Assembly: GCA_033851545.1 (NCBI GenBank)
Contig: JAWWOO010000016.1
Location: 1-64,000, forward strand
Reading direction: 5' to 3'
Length of the DNA: 64,000 bases
Origin: JAWWOL01 sp033851545
Lineage (GTDB): Bacteria; Actinomycetota; Actinomycetes; JAWWOL01
This document shows, one piece after another, positions 37,353-46,378 of the stretch (positions are counted from its first letter, which is position 1; each line of letters begins with the position of its first letter). Below the pieces are notes generated by a model. It was not told the origin of the DNA. It saw nothing but the letters and a program-made list of their open reading frames with translations, and did no database searches. Both the position numbers and the translations under genes were made by a program.

Positions 37353-39664
37353 TCGAAAACCTCCGACGTACCGGTGGAGTAGATGAGCGACTTGTACCGG
37401 TTGAGGAACACGGTCGGGTAGACGTAGGTGCTCAGCTCGTCACCGATACCACCCCTGGCCCGGCCGTCGACGATGTTCCGCGACGGCGCGAACACGTACG
37501 CCCGCTGGTCCAACGTCTTCGGCGTCAGGTCGGAGAACAGACCGTCCGTGACGCCCGAGTCGGCCAGCAGCGTGAGCAGCCCGTACCTGTCGGTGAAGAT
37601 CGGCGCATCCTTCTTGCGGTTGTCACCGAGCCACCGCGCCGCCGCCATGTCCTGCGCGGACGTGTAGAACCGCTCGTGGTACTCCCCTCGGGTCTGCAGG
37701 TTGCCAGGGGCCGAACCGGTCAGGGCCGGCACCAGACCGGAGGAGTCGGCATAGGCGACGAAGAGCAGTCCGGTGGCCCCGGTCGCGATCGCCGCCCGGC
37801 CGAGCGAACCCCGACTTATCTTGGCCTGCAAGGATTCCAGCAGCACGCCTAGCCCTACGACCAGGACGCACGAGGTCTGGAGCGCGAGCCGTTCCGGGTT
37901 GTAGGCATTGGCGAACGAGGAGCTCACCCGGGCAAGGGCCGTCACCCCGAGCAGGACGACGACCAGCAGCCCGAGATCGAGATCGGTCTTTCGCCGGCGC
38001 AGCCGCACCAGCAGCAGAACGGCGCCCACGACGAATCCCAGGTTGACCAGCTGGCGACTGGTCGTCACCAGCCCGCCCCATGGCGTCGCGGCCGAGGGCA
38101 GCAGGCCGGGACCCGATGACGCGGTCGAGGCGACGGCGGGGAAGTTGGCCTGCGCCCCCTTTCCGTACGGGATCAGCCAGGTGCGGAGCGGCCCGTACTT
38201 CGCTGCGGCGTCGGCGAAGAACTGCTTGGGCGGGACGTCCTGCGTCACGTTGCCGCCGAGCCAGGTCTGCAGCAACGAGTTGCCCTTGTTCGGCAAGATC
38301 TGCACGCCCTCCGTGGCGAGGGTGGTGCCGAAGCTGGAGACGTTGCCGGTGGAGTGCGTGATCGGCCCGTTCCACGTGTACGAGGCGGCGGCCATGGCCA
38401 CGACCACCAGGAGCGCGAACACCGGCTTCGACCGCGGCCCGGAGCGCCGCCTCAGTCGGCCGAACGCCACAAAAATCCAGCGCAGCACGGTGATCCCGAC
38501 CAAGGCCAGCACGGTGATGTAACCGGTCGAGTAGTGCGACAGCACCAGGCCGAGCGCCAGCACGAGGAGCAGCAGCTGCGACCGCACCCGCGGCAGCCGG
38601 GGCGTGAACGCCACCAGCAGCAGCGCGATGAACAGCAGCAACCCGATCTCCTGCCGGGCCAGCGCAGGGATTTCCGGGACCAGCGCAGCCTGCAGCACGA
38701 CGAGGGACGCACCGAGGAACGCCGTCTTGGGACGGAGCCAACGGGTGGCGAGCACGTAGACGCCCACGGGCATCAGGCCGAACAACGCGGGATAGACGAT
38801 CTTGAAGATCCACACATCGCCGAACCCGGTCAGCTCCGCCAGCGCCGTGGGCAGCGCGGTGATGCTGAGCAGGGCGGCATACGCGTTGCCCGGCATCACC
38901 ACCCAGCGCGCCGCGGCGTGGGTCGCCTGGAAGGTGCCGAACTCCTGCTGGATGTCGAAGCCGTAGAGGCTCGGCCCGTGCATCGAGTACGACAGCAGCA
39001 GCGCGAGATAGGCGCTGTAGAGCACCCAGGGCGCGGCTCGGCGGGCGGACCGGCCGCGGAGGATCAGCACGGCCAGCATGGACAGCCCGCTTACCGAGAG
39101 GGCCGCGACGAGCAGGGTGATCCCCTTGTCGTTGTCGATGCGCTCCACGCCGCCGGCAGCCAGCAACGGCGCCAGCAGGGTCACCGCCGCGACGGGCGGT
39201 GCCTCGATGCGTGGCCGGGGAAGGCCGGCCCTGACGATGAGACAGGCCGCAGCCAGGCCGACGAGCAGGACGTTGAGACCGGTGAGCAACGGCCCCGTGG
39301 TGAGCGGTCGGTCGTTGCCGAACGGTGGCAACAGCTGGTTGACGGCCAGCACCATGAAGGTGAGCAGCGCGATCGAGGCTCCGACCGCGCACACCAGCCA
39401 CCGTGCGCCTTCCAGCAGGATGCCGAGCGCCCTGAGCAGGAGAGCCCCGGGGACGACGAACATGATGCCCAGCACGAGGATCGACAGCGAGATGCTGTGC
39501 CTGCCGAGGACGGCGAGGTCGAGCACGGCCAGACCCACCAGTCCCGCGCTCACCTGGCGCAGCACGGATCCGGACTTGTCCCTGCGTCGGTGAGTGGCAG
39601 CCTGTTCAGCGTCCACCACACCCAGGGCCGTGGTGTTCGGTGCGGTCTCGAGCGCCGATGCCAT
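37349..39664 (-). CDS. Large polytopic membrane protein, polymerase/ligase candidate (DUF2206-like)
   Basis: 771 aa from ATG 39664, whose first base region overlaps the upstream GT2 stop (TGATG). About 14 or more hydrophobic helices cover residues 35-590, with an extracytoplasmic loop around 440-520 (GNVSSFGTTLATEG ... GGNVTQDVPP), and a soluble C-terminal part (640-771) with YTSAQDMAAARWLGDNRKK. Size and arrangement resemble DUF2206-type membrane proteins and GT-C or Wzy-like enzymes. It is the only candidate for a Wzy polymerase in the operon; that role is inferred from context and not from a motif. Confidence 0.7.
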   Translation of the reverse strand: MASALETAPNTTALGVVDAEQAATHRRRDKSGSVLRQVSAGLVGLAVLDLAVLGRHSISLSILVLGIMFVVPGALLLRALGILLEGARWLVCAVGASIALLTFMVLAVNQLLPPFGNDRPLTTGPLLTGLNVLLVGLAAACLIVRAGLPRPRIEAPPVAAVTLLAPLLAAGGVERIDNDKGITLLVAALSVSGLSMLAVLILRGRSARRAAPWVLYSAYLALLLSYSMHGPSLYGFDIQQEFGTFQATHAAARWVVMPGNAYAALLSITALPTALAELTGFGDVWIFKIVYPALFGLMPVGVYVLATRWLRPKTAFLGASLVVLQAALVPEIPALARQEIGLLLFIALLLVAFTPRLPRVRSQLLLLVLALGLVLSHYSTGYITVLALVGITVLRWIFVAFGRLRRRSGPRSKPVFALLVVVAMAAASYTWNGPITHSTGNVSSFGTTLATEGVQILPNKGNSLLQTWLGGNVTQDVPPKQFFADAAAKYGPLRTWLIPYGKGAQANFPAVASTASSGPGLLPSAATPWGGLVTTSRQLVNLGFVVGAVLLLVRLRRRKTDLDLGLLVVVLLGVTALARVSSSFANAYNPERLALQTSCVLVVGLGVLLESLQAKISRGSLGRAAIATGATGLLFVAYADSSGLVPALTGSAPGNLQTRGEYHERFYTSAQDMAAARWLGDNRKKDAPIFTDRYGLLTLLADSGVTDGLFSDLTPKTLDQRAYVFAPSRNIVDGRARGGIGDELSTYVYPTVFLNRYKSLIYSTGTSEVFE

Positions 39665-40707
39665 CAGGCCTCCTCCCCTGCTGCGAACTGGTCCCGGCCG
39701 GTCAGCATCATCCCGGCGAAGCCGACATCGCTGCAGCCCTCCTGGAGCAGCTGAAGGTAGGGGTAGACCAGCCACTCGGGCCGACGACGGACGACCGCCT
39801 TCGCCGGCCAGTGCGCAAACAGCAGCTGCGGCATGAGCAGAGCCGCCACAGCCCAGCGCGGACGGCGCAGAAACGCCGCGGCGGCGAGAGCCGCAACCAC
39901 CAGCAACGGCAGCGGATAGACAGTGGGGCTCAGGTCGGAGTGCTTCAGGTACATGCGTGCGTTTCCTCGACCGTAGGCTTTGCTTCGGCGCAGGGTGTCC
40001 CGCAGCGAAGGCTCGAACTCGTGGATTACCAAGGCTTCCGGCACGAATCGAAGGCGACCGGCGCCGCTGAGCACCAGCCGACGACAGAGGTCTTCCTCCT
40101 CGCCGCCGAAATGGAACCGCTCGTCGAAGCCCTCGGCCAGCTTGAGAGTCTCGACCCGAAAGGCCATGTTGGCGCCCACGACGGAGCTGACGTCCCGAGC
40201 GCCCGTCGGCTGCTGCGGGGCGACACTGCGTCGCACGTAGAGCCAGAGTCGGTGGGCGAGTCCGTCACTCTCGAGCAGGTCGCTCTCCAGGGGCAGCAAT
40301 GGGTTGTTCGCCTGCAGGTAACGCCGGGTCAACGAGTCGGCGTCCACGCCCAGGACGGCGCCGCCTGCGCCGATCACGCCGGGGTCGCTCTCGATGGCCG
40401 GCAGGAGACGCTCCAGCCAGTCGGGCGCCGGCCGGCAGTCGTCGTCGGTGAAGACGACCACCGGCGCGTTCGCACTGCGCCACCCGGTGTTGCGCGCAGC
40501 GGCAAGGCCGGCGTTGCGTTCGTGCACGATGACCCGTACGCCATGCGCACGCGCGACGTCGGCTGTCCCGTCGGAGGATCCGTCGTCCACGACCAGCACC
40601 TCGAGCTGGTCGTGGAGGGTCTGGGTGGCAAGGGCTTCGAGCACCTTCGGCAGCTCACCTGCACCGTTGAAGCAGCAGACGACCACCGTCGCCCGAGGGG
40701 CCGTCAT
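39664..40707 (-). CDS. Glycosyltransferase, GT2 family, membrane-associated
   Basis: 347 aa from ATG 40707 (ATGA overlap with the next gene). GT-A motifs: ATVVVCCFNGAGELPKVLEAL, VLVVDDGSSDGT, AARNTGWRSANAPVVVFTDDDCRP (DDD metal motif), VVGANMAFRVETL, GGEEEDLCRRL with the catalytic base. A hydrophobic C-terminal segment (about 275-320) may anchor it. Inverting transfer to a lipid-linked acceptor. Sugar unknown. Confidence 0.9.
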   Translation of the reverse strand: MTAPRATVVVCCFNGAGELPKVLEALATQTLHDQLEVLVVDDGSSDGTADVARAHGVRVIVHERNAGLAAARNTGWRSANAPVVVFTDDDCRPAPDWLERLLPAIESDPGVIGAGGAVLGVDADSLTRRYLQANNPLLPLESDLLESDGLAHRLWLYVRRSVAPQQPTGARDVSSVVGANMAFRVETLKLAEGFDERFHFGGEEEDLCRRLVLSGAGRLRFVPEALVIHEFEPSLRDTLRRSKAYGRGNARMYLKHSDLSPTVYPLPLLVVAALAAAAFLRRPRWAVAALLMPQLLFAHWPAKAVVRRRPEWLVYPYLQLLQEGCSDVGFAGMMLTGRDQFAAGEEA

Positions 40708-41879
40708 ACGGCTACCCGCTGGGACGGCGGCACAGCGGCCGAGTTGCCCAGCCGGGCGAGGGCCTCCATGGCCAGCCGCCGGGGGGCCCCGAGCTCCCGC
40801 ACCCGCGCGTACTGCTCCCGCCATCCGTTGCCTGGCGCTCGGAGCTGTTCCGCGAGGGCATCGGCGATACCGTCCGGGGTCAGCGAACGGAAGATGGGCA
40901 GCGTCCCTGCGAACAGCTCGGCCAGCCCGCCGGCAGTGGTGGCGAGGACGGGCACGTCCGCGGCGAGGGCAAGCTGCGCCACTCCGCTCTGCTCAGTGTT
41001 GGTGTAGGGCAAGGCAACCAGGTCGCAGGCACGGAACCACGCACCCACCTCTCCAGCGGGGACATGGCCAGTCGTCACCACGTCGGCGGTCAGCCCCAGC
41101 TCCTCGATCCGGCTCAGCACCGCCGCGAGGTAGTCGCGGTCGGCCCGCTCGAAGCGGCTGAAGGCCGGCGGCCTGGGCCGGACGTCCCCGGCGATGACCA
41201 GACGGAGATCTCCCCGCAGGTGCGGCGCCAGCTCGAACAGGCGGGCAAGGCCCTCGACCAGCTCGCGGAGACCCTTCTCGACGTGGACGTAGCCGAAGAA
41301 CAACAGCACCGTGGAGTCGGTCAGGCCGTGACGCCGGCGAAGTTCCGACGGCTCGGTAGTGAAGGCCGGCAGGTCGTAGACCGGGTGCGGGACGACCAGG
41401 ACCCGGGTGGCCGGCAGCTTCAGGACGTCGCGCACGACGCCGGCGGAGGCCTCCGTGTGCACGTGCACGACGTCGGTCACCATGGAGACCAACCGGTAGT
41501 AGATGCGACCGGGACGACCCAGCCGCTCCAGGTCCCGGGTCACCTCGTGGTGGGTGACGAGGATGCGGGCCCCCTTCAGGCGCAGCGCCGCGATGAGCAG
41601 CCACAGCGGCGGCAGCAGAGGCCCGTAGGTCGCAATGCCGTGCTGCAGGTGGACGGCGTCGGCGTGCCAGCCGGCTGCCCGGCGGTAGGTCCGCCACCAG
41701 GTCATCGGCGACCAGGAGACCAGCCCCAGGACCGGCATCGACGAACGGGCGGCGTCGGCCGTTGTCGTCACCGCTGCCATCGTGGTGCCGGCATCCGTGT
41801 ACGCCTGAGCCAGTTTGCCTGCGTAGTCGGCAATCCCGTCCCTGGCCGGGGGCAGCGGGCTGATCGAGATGACCCTCAT
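40704..41879 (-). CDS. Glycosyltransferase, GT4 family
   Basis: 391 aa. GT-B landmarks: ISISPLPPARDGIADYAGKL (nucleotide-sugar-facing loop), DAVHLQHGIATYGP, VHVHTEASAGVVRD, VVPHPVYDLP, VLLFFGYVHVEKGLRELVEGLARL, and ALPYTNTEQSGVAQLALAADVPVLATTAGGLAELF (E-rich donor site, shortened). Overlaps its neighbours by four bases on both sides. Retaining transferase; donor unknown. Confidence 0.9.
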   Translation of the reverse strand: MRVISISPLPPARDGIADYAGKLAQAYTDAGTTMAAVTTTADAARSSMPVLGLVSWSPMTWWRTYRRAAGWHADAVHLQHGIATYGPLLPPLWLLIAALRLKGARILVTHHEVTRDLERLGRPGRIYYRLVSMVTDVVHVHTEASAGVVRDVLKLPATRVLVVPHPVYDLPAFTTEPSELRRRHGLTDSTVLLFFGYVHVEKGLRELVEGLARLFELAPHLRGDLRLVIAGDVRPRPPAFSRFERADRDYLAAVLSRIEELGLTADVVTTGHVPAGEVGAWFRACDLVALPYTNTEQSGVAQLALAADVPVLATTAGGLAELFAGTLPIFRSLTPDGIADALAEQLRAPGNGWREQYARVRELGAPRRLAMEALARLGNSAAVPPSQRVAV

Positions 41880-43033
41880 GAGCGGTAGACCTTGGCGACC
41901 TGCGCGGCAAGCGCGTCCCAGCTGTACTCGCCGGCGGTTTCGAGAGCGCCTGCCGACAGCCGGTCCACGTCGTCCAGCGCGGCGGTCAACGCCAACGTCA
42001 TCGCGTCCACCGTCGCCGGGACGACGTAGCCGTTGACGTCGGCGACCACCAGCGAACGGGCGAAGTTGTCCTCGTGGTCACTCGTGACCACCGGCGTGCC
42101 GCAGGCCAGGGCCTCGAGGGCGACCATGCCGAACCCCTCTCGCTCGGTCGGGAACGCGAGCACGGAGGCGCTCTTCATGGCGGCCAGCACGTCGAGCCGG
42201 TCTTCGAGGGCACCGACCAGCTCGACCCTGTCCCCGAGGCCGAGCCGCTGCACCCGGGCTTCGAGCGCGGGCTGCTCCGGGCCCTTGCCGATGACGGTCA
42301 GGGAGACGTTGCGACCCTGGTCACGCAACCTGGCCACGACGTCGATGACGACGTCGACCTTCTTGTGCTCCAGCAGCCGGCCCACGCAGAGCAGGTCGAC
42401 CGTGCCGGCTGCCCGGGGCGCAGCCGCGATCTCCTCCGCGTCGACGCCGTTCGGCACAACGGTGATCAGGGCTCTGCCGCGGCTGATCTCGCGGAGCCGC
42501 TCGGCAGTGCCCTCCGAGGCGGCGATGATGTGGTCGGGCAGCGACACGGCCAGGCGCTCGCACCAGGCGGCGATGACACCGAGCCGGCCGAGGTATTCCC
42601 GCCAGTAGGCAGGACCCCAGACCTCGTGCCAGGTGACGACCAGTGGCTTACGCCTCAGCGTGGCCACCATCCGGAGCGGGAACAGCGGCAGGAACGGGAT
42701 CGCGTCGCCCTCGAGCACGTCAAACCGCTTGGTCAGCATGCGGAAGCAGGCGAGCGCGAAGACCACGGCCTGGCGGATGGAACGGCGGGATCCGGAGTAG
42801 AGCGGCACGAACGGCGACATCGCATGCAGGCCGACCGGACCCAGCGCGCTGGTGCGCGGTCCGGGCCACCAGCGCATGGTGTAGACGTCGACGTCGACGG
42901 CGTGTGCGGACATCCGCTGGGAGAGGGCGTGGTGCCGGACTTCCTTGCCACCCTTGTTGAACGGGGCGAGGGCGTCGGTCACCAGCGCGACGACGAGCCG
43001 GTCCTGGGACGTCGTGGGTTGCTCAGACAGCAC
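41876..43033 (-). CDS. Glycosyltransferase, GT4 family
   Basis: 385 aa from GTG 43033, chosen because GGGGAG sits eight bases upstream; the start lies 11 bases inside the small secreted-protein gene. GT-B motifs: ALVTDALAPFNKGGKEVRHHALS, VTWHEVWGPAYWREYLG, ASEGTAERLREIS, VPNGVDAEEIA, DLLCVGRLLEHKKVDVVI, and FPTEREGFGMVALEALACGTPVV with the E-x7-E donor pattern. Among the GT4 proteins of this operon it has the most canonical donor site. Confidence 0.92.
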   Translation of the reverse strand: MLSEQPTTSQDRLVVALVTDALAPFNKGGKEVRHHALSQRMSAHAVDVDVYTMRWWPGPRTSALGPVGLHAMSPFVPLYSGSRRSIRQAVVFALACFRMLTKRFDVLEGDAIPFLPLFPLRMVATLRRKPLVVTWHEVWGPAYWREYLGRLGVIAAWCERLAVSLPDHIIAASEGTAERLREISRGRALITVVPNGVDAEEIAAAPRAAGTVDLLCVGRLLEHKKVDVVIDVVARLRDQGRNVSLTVIGKGPEQPALEARVQRLGLGDRVELVGALEDRLDVLAAMKSASVLAFPTEREGFGMVALEALACGTPVVTSDHEDNFARSLVVADVNGYVVPATVDAMTLALTAALDDVDRLSAGALETAGEYSWDALAAQVAKVYRS

Positions 43034-43517
43034 AACGACCACTCCCCGCCTTGGCGGCCGGTGCCGTCTGGTCCGGGATGGCCCAGAAGTGGATGCTCTC
43101 CACCTTGCCCGAGTCGTCGCGCACGTCGACGTTGATCTCGCTACGCACCTTGCAGCTCGCAACCTTCAGATGTACGGGCACCGATAGTGCGGCCCCGCCC
43201 GCAAGGGTCAGTGACTTGGCCTCGAGCTGCTTGAGGTGACCCGGCAGGCCACTGCTGACGACCGTGCGGTAGATGCGGGTGCTCGTCGACTGGTTGTGGA
43301 CAACGTAGGCGAACGAGGTCGTCCCGTTGGCCTTGACCGCCGCGTGGATCGGGTTGGGTGAGGAGAAATAGACCTCGGTGAACGAGGCCGTCGCCGGAAG
43401 CACACCCAGCGATTCCAGCTGACGGTGCACCGGCGTCGCCTGGGCGATCGCCGGAACCGAGAGCAGCGCCACCCCGACGAGACCGACCCCGAGCCGGCGC
43501 TTGGCCGGGCTCATCAT
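43023..43517 (-). CDS. Small secreted protein of unknown function inside the glycosyltransferase operon
   Basis: 164 aa, ATG 43517 (or 43514), overlapping the GT2 stop. Signal peptide 1-27 (RRLGVGLVGVALLSVPAIAQA). The mature part is a beta-rich domain of about 135 residues (FTEVYFSSPNPIHAAVKANG, TSFAYVVHNQ, RIYRTVVSS, ALSVPVHLKVASC) with two Cys near the end (C.. in KVASCKV and SGRCAV) that may pair. The strand pattern resembles an immunoglobulin-like or DUF1616/'DUF1929'-type beta-sandwich, but I recognise no family. It could be a periplasmic or cell-surface partner of polymer export. Confidence 0.65.
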   Translation of the reverse strand: MMSPAKRRLGVGLVGVALLSVPAIAQATPVHRQLESLGVLPATASFTEVYFSSPNPIHAAVKANGTTSFAYVVHNQSTSTRIYRTVVSSGLPGHLKQLEAKSLTLAGGAALSVPVHLKVASCKVRSEINVDVRDDSGKVESIHFWAIPDQTAPAAKAGSGRCAV

Positions 43518-44506
43518 TCGGCGACCTCGATGAGAGCTGCGTCGCCCCCGGCCGACTCGATGACGCCGTCGCGGTGGGCAGGAAGGTCCAGCGCCGGCCC
43601 GGCTGCCGCGGCTTCGTCGCCGGGGACCGCGGTGGGCCGGGCCAGCGATACGAGCGAGCCGGCGCCGTGGCCGAGGGGCAGGGCCGGCGGCAGCTGGATC
43701 TTGCGGGACAGCCGCACACGTCCGAGCACCCGGAAGCACTGGACGCCGTCACGCCAGTTGATCTTCTTGCCCTCGTGGTGGGACCGGGCGAAGTAGGAGA
43801 CGGGGACCTCGAACGGACGGATGCCCATCTTGAGGGCGTTCGCGGTGATCTCCGTGTCGAGGCCGAAGCCGGACTCCCGCAGGTCCATGGCGCGCAGGAT
43901 CTCCAGCGGCACCAGCTTGAGGCAGGTGTGCAGATCACTGATGTACGAGCCGAACAGCACGTTCGTCGCCAGCGTCATGACCCGGTTGCCCACGGCGTAG
44001 TGCAGCGAGTGGTAGACGGTGTTCACCCCGAAGAGCCGGGTCCCGTAGACCACGCGGCAGCGCCCGGCGATGATGGGCGCGAGCAGCGGCGGCAGGTCGG
44101 TCGCGGAGTACTCCATGTCGGCGTCGAAGGGCACCAGGTGCGTGCCGGTGGCAGCCTGGATGGCGGTGCGCAGAGCAGCACCCTTGCCCAGGTTGCGCGG
44201 GTGCGTCAGCACCACGACTCTGTCGTCGTCGATCGCGCGCAGCTGCTCGGCGGTGCTGTCCGTGCTGCCGTCGTCGACGACGATCAGCTCGACCGGGCAC
44301 GGGTAGTCCACGTCGAGCACGTGGTGGATCGCCCGTGTGACGGTCGCACCCTCGTTGTAGGCGGGCATGACGATGCTGAGCCGGACAGCTAGTTCCGGCG
44401 TGCGCTTACGCCCGTGCGTCTCGGTGAAGGCGACGTCGTCGCTTTCGACCATGACGCCGCGCAGCGACGTGGGGCCGTGGGACGTGGCATAAAGACCCTG
44501 AGGCAT
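43514..44506 (-). CDS. Polyprenyl-phosphate-type GT2 glycosyltransferase; first gene of the operon
   Basis: 330 aa from ATG 44506 (AGGGGA about nine bases upstream; ATG 44452 is an alternative). GT2 core like dolichol/polyprenyl-phosphate mannosyl- or glucosyltransferases: LSIVMPAYNEGATVTRAIHHV, ELIVVDDGSTDST, VLTHPRNLGKGAALRTAI, LVPFDADMEYSATDLP (DAD metal site), GYGLDTEI-like GFGLDTEITANAL and VPVSYFARSHHEGKKINWRDG. No C-terminal membrane helices; the last 65 residues are Ala/Pro-rich and unusual. It probably makes a lipid-phosphate sugar donor. It is the first gene after a 705-bp intergenic region. Confidence 0.9.
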   Translation of the reverse strand: MPQGLYATSHGPTSLRGVMVESDDVAFTETHGRKRTPELAVRLSIVMPAYNEGATVTRAIHHVLDVDYPCPVELIVVDDGSTDSTAEQLRAIDDDRVVVLTHPRNLGKGAALRTAIQAATGTHLVPFDADMEYSATDLPPLLAPIIAGRCRVVYGTRLFGVNTVYHSLHYAVGNRVMTLATNVLFGSYISDLHTCLKLVPLEILRAMDLRESGFGLDTEITANALKMGIRPFEVPVSYFARSHHEGKKINWRDGVQCFRVLGRVRLSRKIQLPPALPLGHGAGSLVSLARPTAVPGDEAAAAGPALDLPAHRDGVIESAGGDAALIEVAE

Positions 44507-45211
44507 GGTGATTTTTCCCCTCGCAGGCTTCTTGCGAAAAGTGACGCAACAAGTGTGGTGACTGGCTGTTATGACTGTATCCGAGGATTGTGACCGTCCG
44601 ACCCGAGGCACTAAAGAGTTAACCCGACGGACTTATGCTGTACGGATAGCCGCACGCAGTTGATGGCATCCTTCGTAGCCACGCCAAGGCCGAGGCGACA
44701 CGACCTGAAGGACTGTCGTCATCGACCGCGCACCCGAAGCAACTCGGACATCAACTCGGGACATATCGTATAGCACCGAGCGCGCGTTACCGGCGGTGGG
44801 GCTGACCGGACCGGTTCGGCCGGTCACCCTGGACGGGCGGCGGGACCCAGCAGCCATGGCCCTGCAGGCTGGCCCGCAGGCCGCTCGGCGGCCGCTTCGG
44901 TGCGAAGACTCGAAGCGTGTGCTACCGGCCTCATACAATACTTGGCACGGATTCTTTGCTGATCACGATCAGATCACGACGGCGTAAGCAGATTGTTGCC
45001 GTCAGCGGGTCCCACGGACGCGCGTGGCGGCCGTCAACATATTTGGCAAAGCCTTTACCTGCTGCCGCTCCGTCCGTCATTTGTCGCTTACCCAACCGCA
45101 ACCGGAGGGCTTCCCGGCCGGCGGTCATGGGGCCGGCTCCCCGGCCGGCTTCGACTCCGAGGCTCACGGTCGCCAGCAAACCTCACGCAGCCTTCAGGCT
45201 TGTCGTGCACG
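44507..45211. other. Divergent intergenic region controlling the polysaccharide genes (705 bp, no gene seen)
   Basis: It separates the minus-strand glycosyltransferase operon from the plus-strand membrane-protein pair. Base composition is lower in GC than the surrounding genes, and no frame shows family motifs or a good start. It contains a phased direct repeat (44961-44979) and ATTTGGCAAA at 45041-45050, a 10-mer also found at 28881-28890. Promoters for both directions should lie here; I cannot place -35/-10 boxes reliably. Confidence 0.6.
44961..44979. repeat. Phased direct repeat GATCACGA-tca-GATCACGA
   Basis: Two identical 8-bp copies (44961-44968 and 44972-44979) are spaced 11 bp start to start, one helical turn, in the shared promoter region of the polysaccharide genes. 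Possible binding site for a regulator; chance is not excluded. Confidence 0.3.
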
Positions 45212-46378
45212 ATGGATGTCGTGGCGCCCTCGGAGCCAAGACACCTGGATCAAGGCGACATGGCGTCCGTCGGCCCGGTCGCCGTGTCCGAGCGTGCCCG
45301 CACGCCGCAGGCCAGGGCGCAGGGCAGAGGGTGGCCCCGACGACGGCTGGTCGCGATCGCCGTGGGGCTGGTCGTACTCATCGCGGTGGTGGCCGCGCTC
45401 CCCGTCGCGGACGAGGACAGCTTCTTCGACGTGTTCCGCTCGGTGAGGTCCACCCTTCGTGGCTTCGGGGCCCTGCGGTGGCAGTTCCTGCCGGCCCTGG
45501 TCGCCGTTGCCGCTCTCCACTACGCCTGCGCCGCCCTGGCGCTGCAGGCAGCCGCCGGGACGCGGCTGCCGCTCGGCCGGACGATCCTGGCGCAGCTGGC
45601 CGCATCGACAGCGAACCGCCTGACACCCGCCGGCCTCGGCGGCGCGGCCGTCAATGTCCGCTACCTGACCGTCAGTGGTGCCACGACGGCGACCGCAGTG
45701 GCGGGCGTGGTCATTGCCCTCGCGATCGTGGGTTCGCTGGCGGATCTCGTGCTCCTCGTTTTCCTGGTCGCTGCCGGTGGAACGGTGGGACTGGGCGGGG
45801 GCAGAGCAGCCCTCAGCGCCTTGAGGAGCCGCGCAGTGCACCTGACCGGACCGAGCGCCGTCAGGATCGCCCTGGCAGGCGTCATCGTGGCCCTGGTGGC
45901 GACCGTCGTCGCACGCCTCGTCTCCCGGCGGCGCCGGGCGTCCTGCGCCGACGAGGCGACCGCCTCGGCGTTTCGTACCCTCGGCCGCCTCGCGATCAGC
46001 AATGCTCGGCACGTGACCGATGTCGCACGGCGCCCCCGTGACCTTGCCGCCCTCGTCGCCGCGTCGGGCGCCACCACGGTGCTGATGGGGCTGGGCCTGG
46101 CCGTTGCCGTACGGGCTGTTCCGGGGCCGACGCCGGGCAGCCACGTCGGCACCATCGTCAGCGCGTACATGATCGGCGCCGCTGTCGGCTCGGCCGTGCC
46201 CACCCCTGCCGGCGTCGGCTCCGCCGAGGCGAGCCTGGTGGGCGCACTCGCGGTCGTGAACGTCCCCGTCGCGCATGCGCTGCAGAGCGTGCTCCTGTTC
46301 CGGTTGATCGTCTTCTGGTCGCCGGCCGTTGTCGGGCTAGGGGCCGCTCGGATGCTCCGGCAGCGGGGGGCCCTGTGA
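45212..46378 (+). CDS. UPF0104 / lysylphosphatidylglycerol-synthase TM-region protein (flippase-like)
   Basis: 388 aa from ATG 45212; an in-frame ATG at 45260 is possible, and the longer upstream frame lacks family sequence. Seven or eight hydrophobic helices; ASTANRLTPAGLGGAAVNVRYL and VPTPAGVGSAEASLVGAL match the paired PxGxG-type signatures of the AglD/MprF-N-terminal UPF0104 family. Members move or assist with glycolipid precursors. Ends in a GTGA overlap with the next membrane protein, so the two are coupled. Likely another envelope-glycan transport step. Confidence 0.85.
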   Translation: MDVVAPSEPRHLDQGDMASVGPVAVSERARTPQARAQGRGWPRRRLVAIAVGLVVLIAVVAALPVADEDSFFDVFRSVRSTLRGFGALRWQFLPALVAVAALHYACAALALQAAAGTRLPLGRTILAQLAASTANRLTPAGLGGAAVNVRYLTVSGATTATAVAGVVIALAIVGSLADLVLLVFLVAAGGTVGLGGGRAALSALRSRAVHLTGPSAVRIALAGVIVALVATVVARLVSRRRRASCADEATASAFRTLGRLAISNARHVTDVARRPRDLAALVAASGATTVLMGLGLAVAVRAVPGPTPGSHVGTIVSAYMIGAAVGSAVPTPAGVGSAEASLVGALAVVNVPVAHALQSVLLFRLIVFWSPAVVGLGAARMLRQRGAL

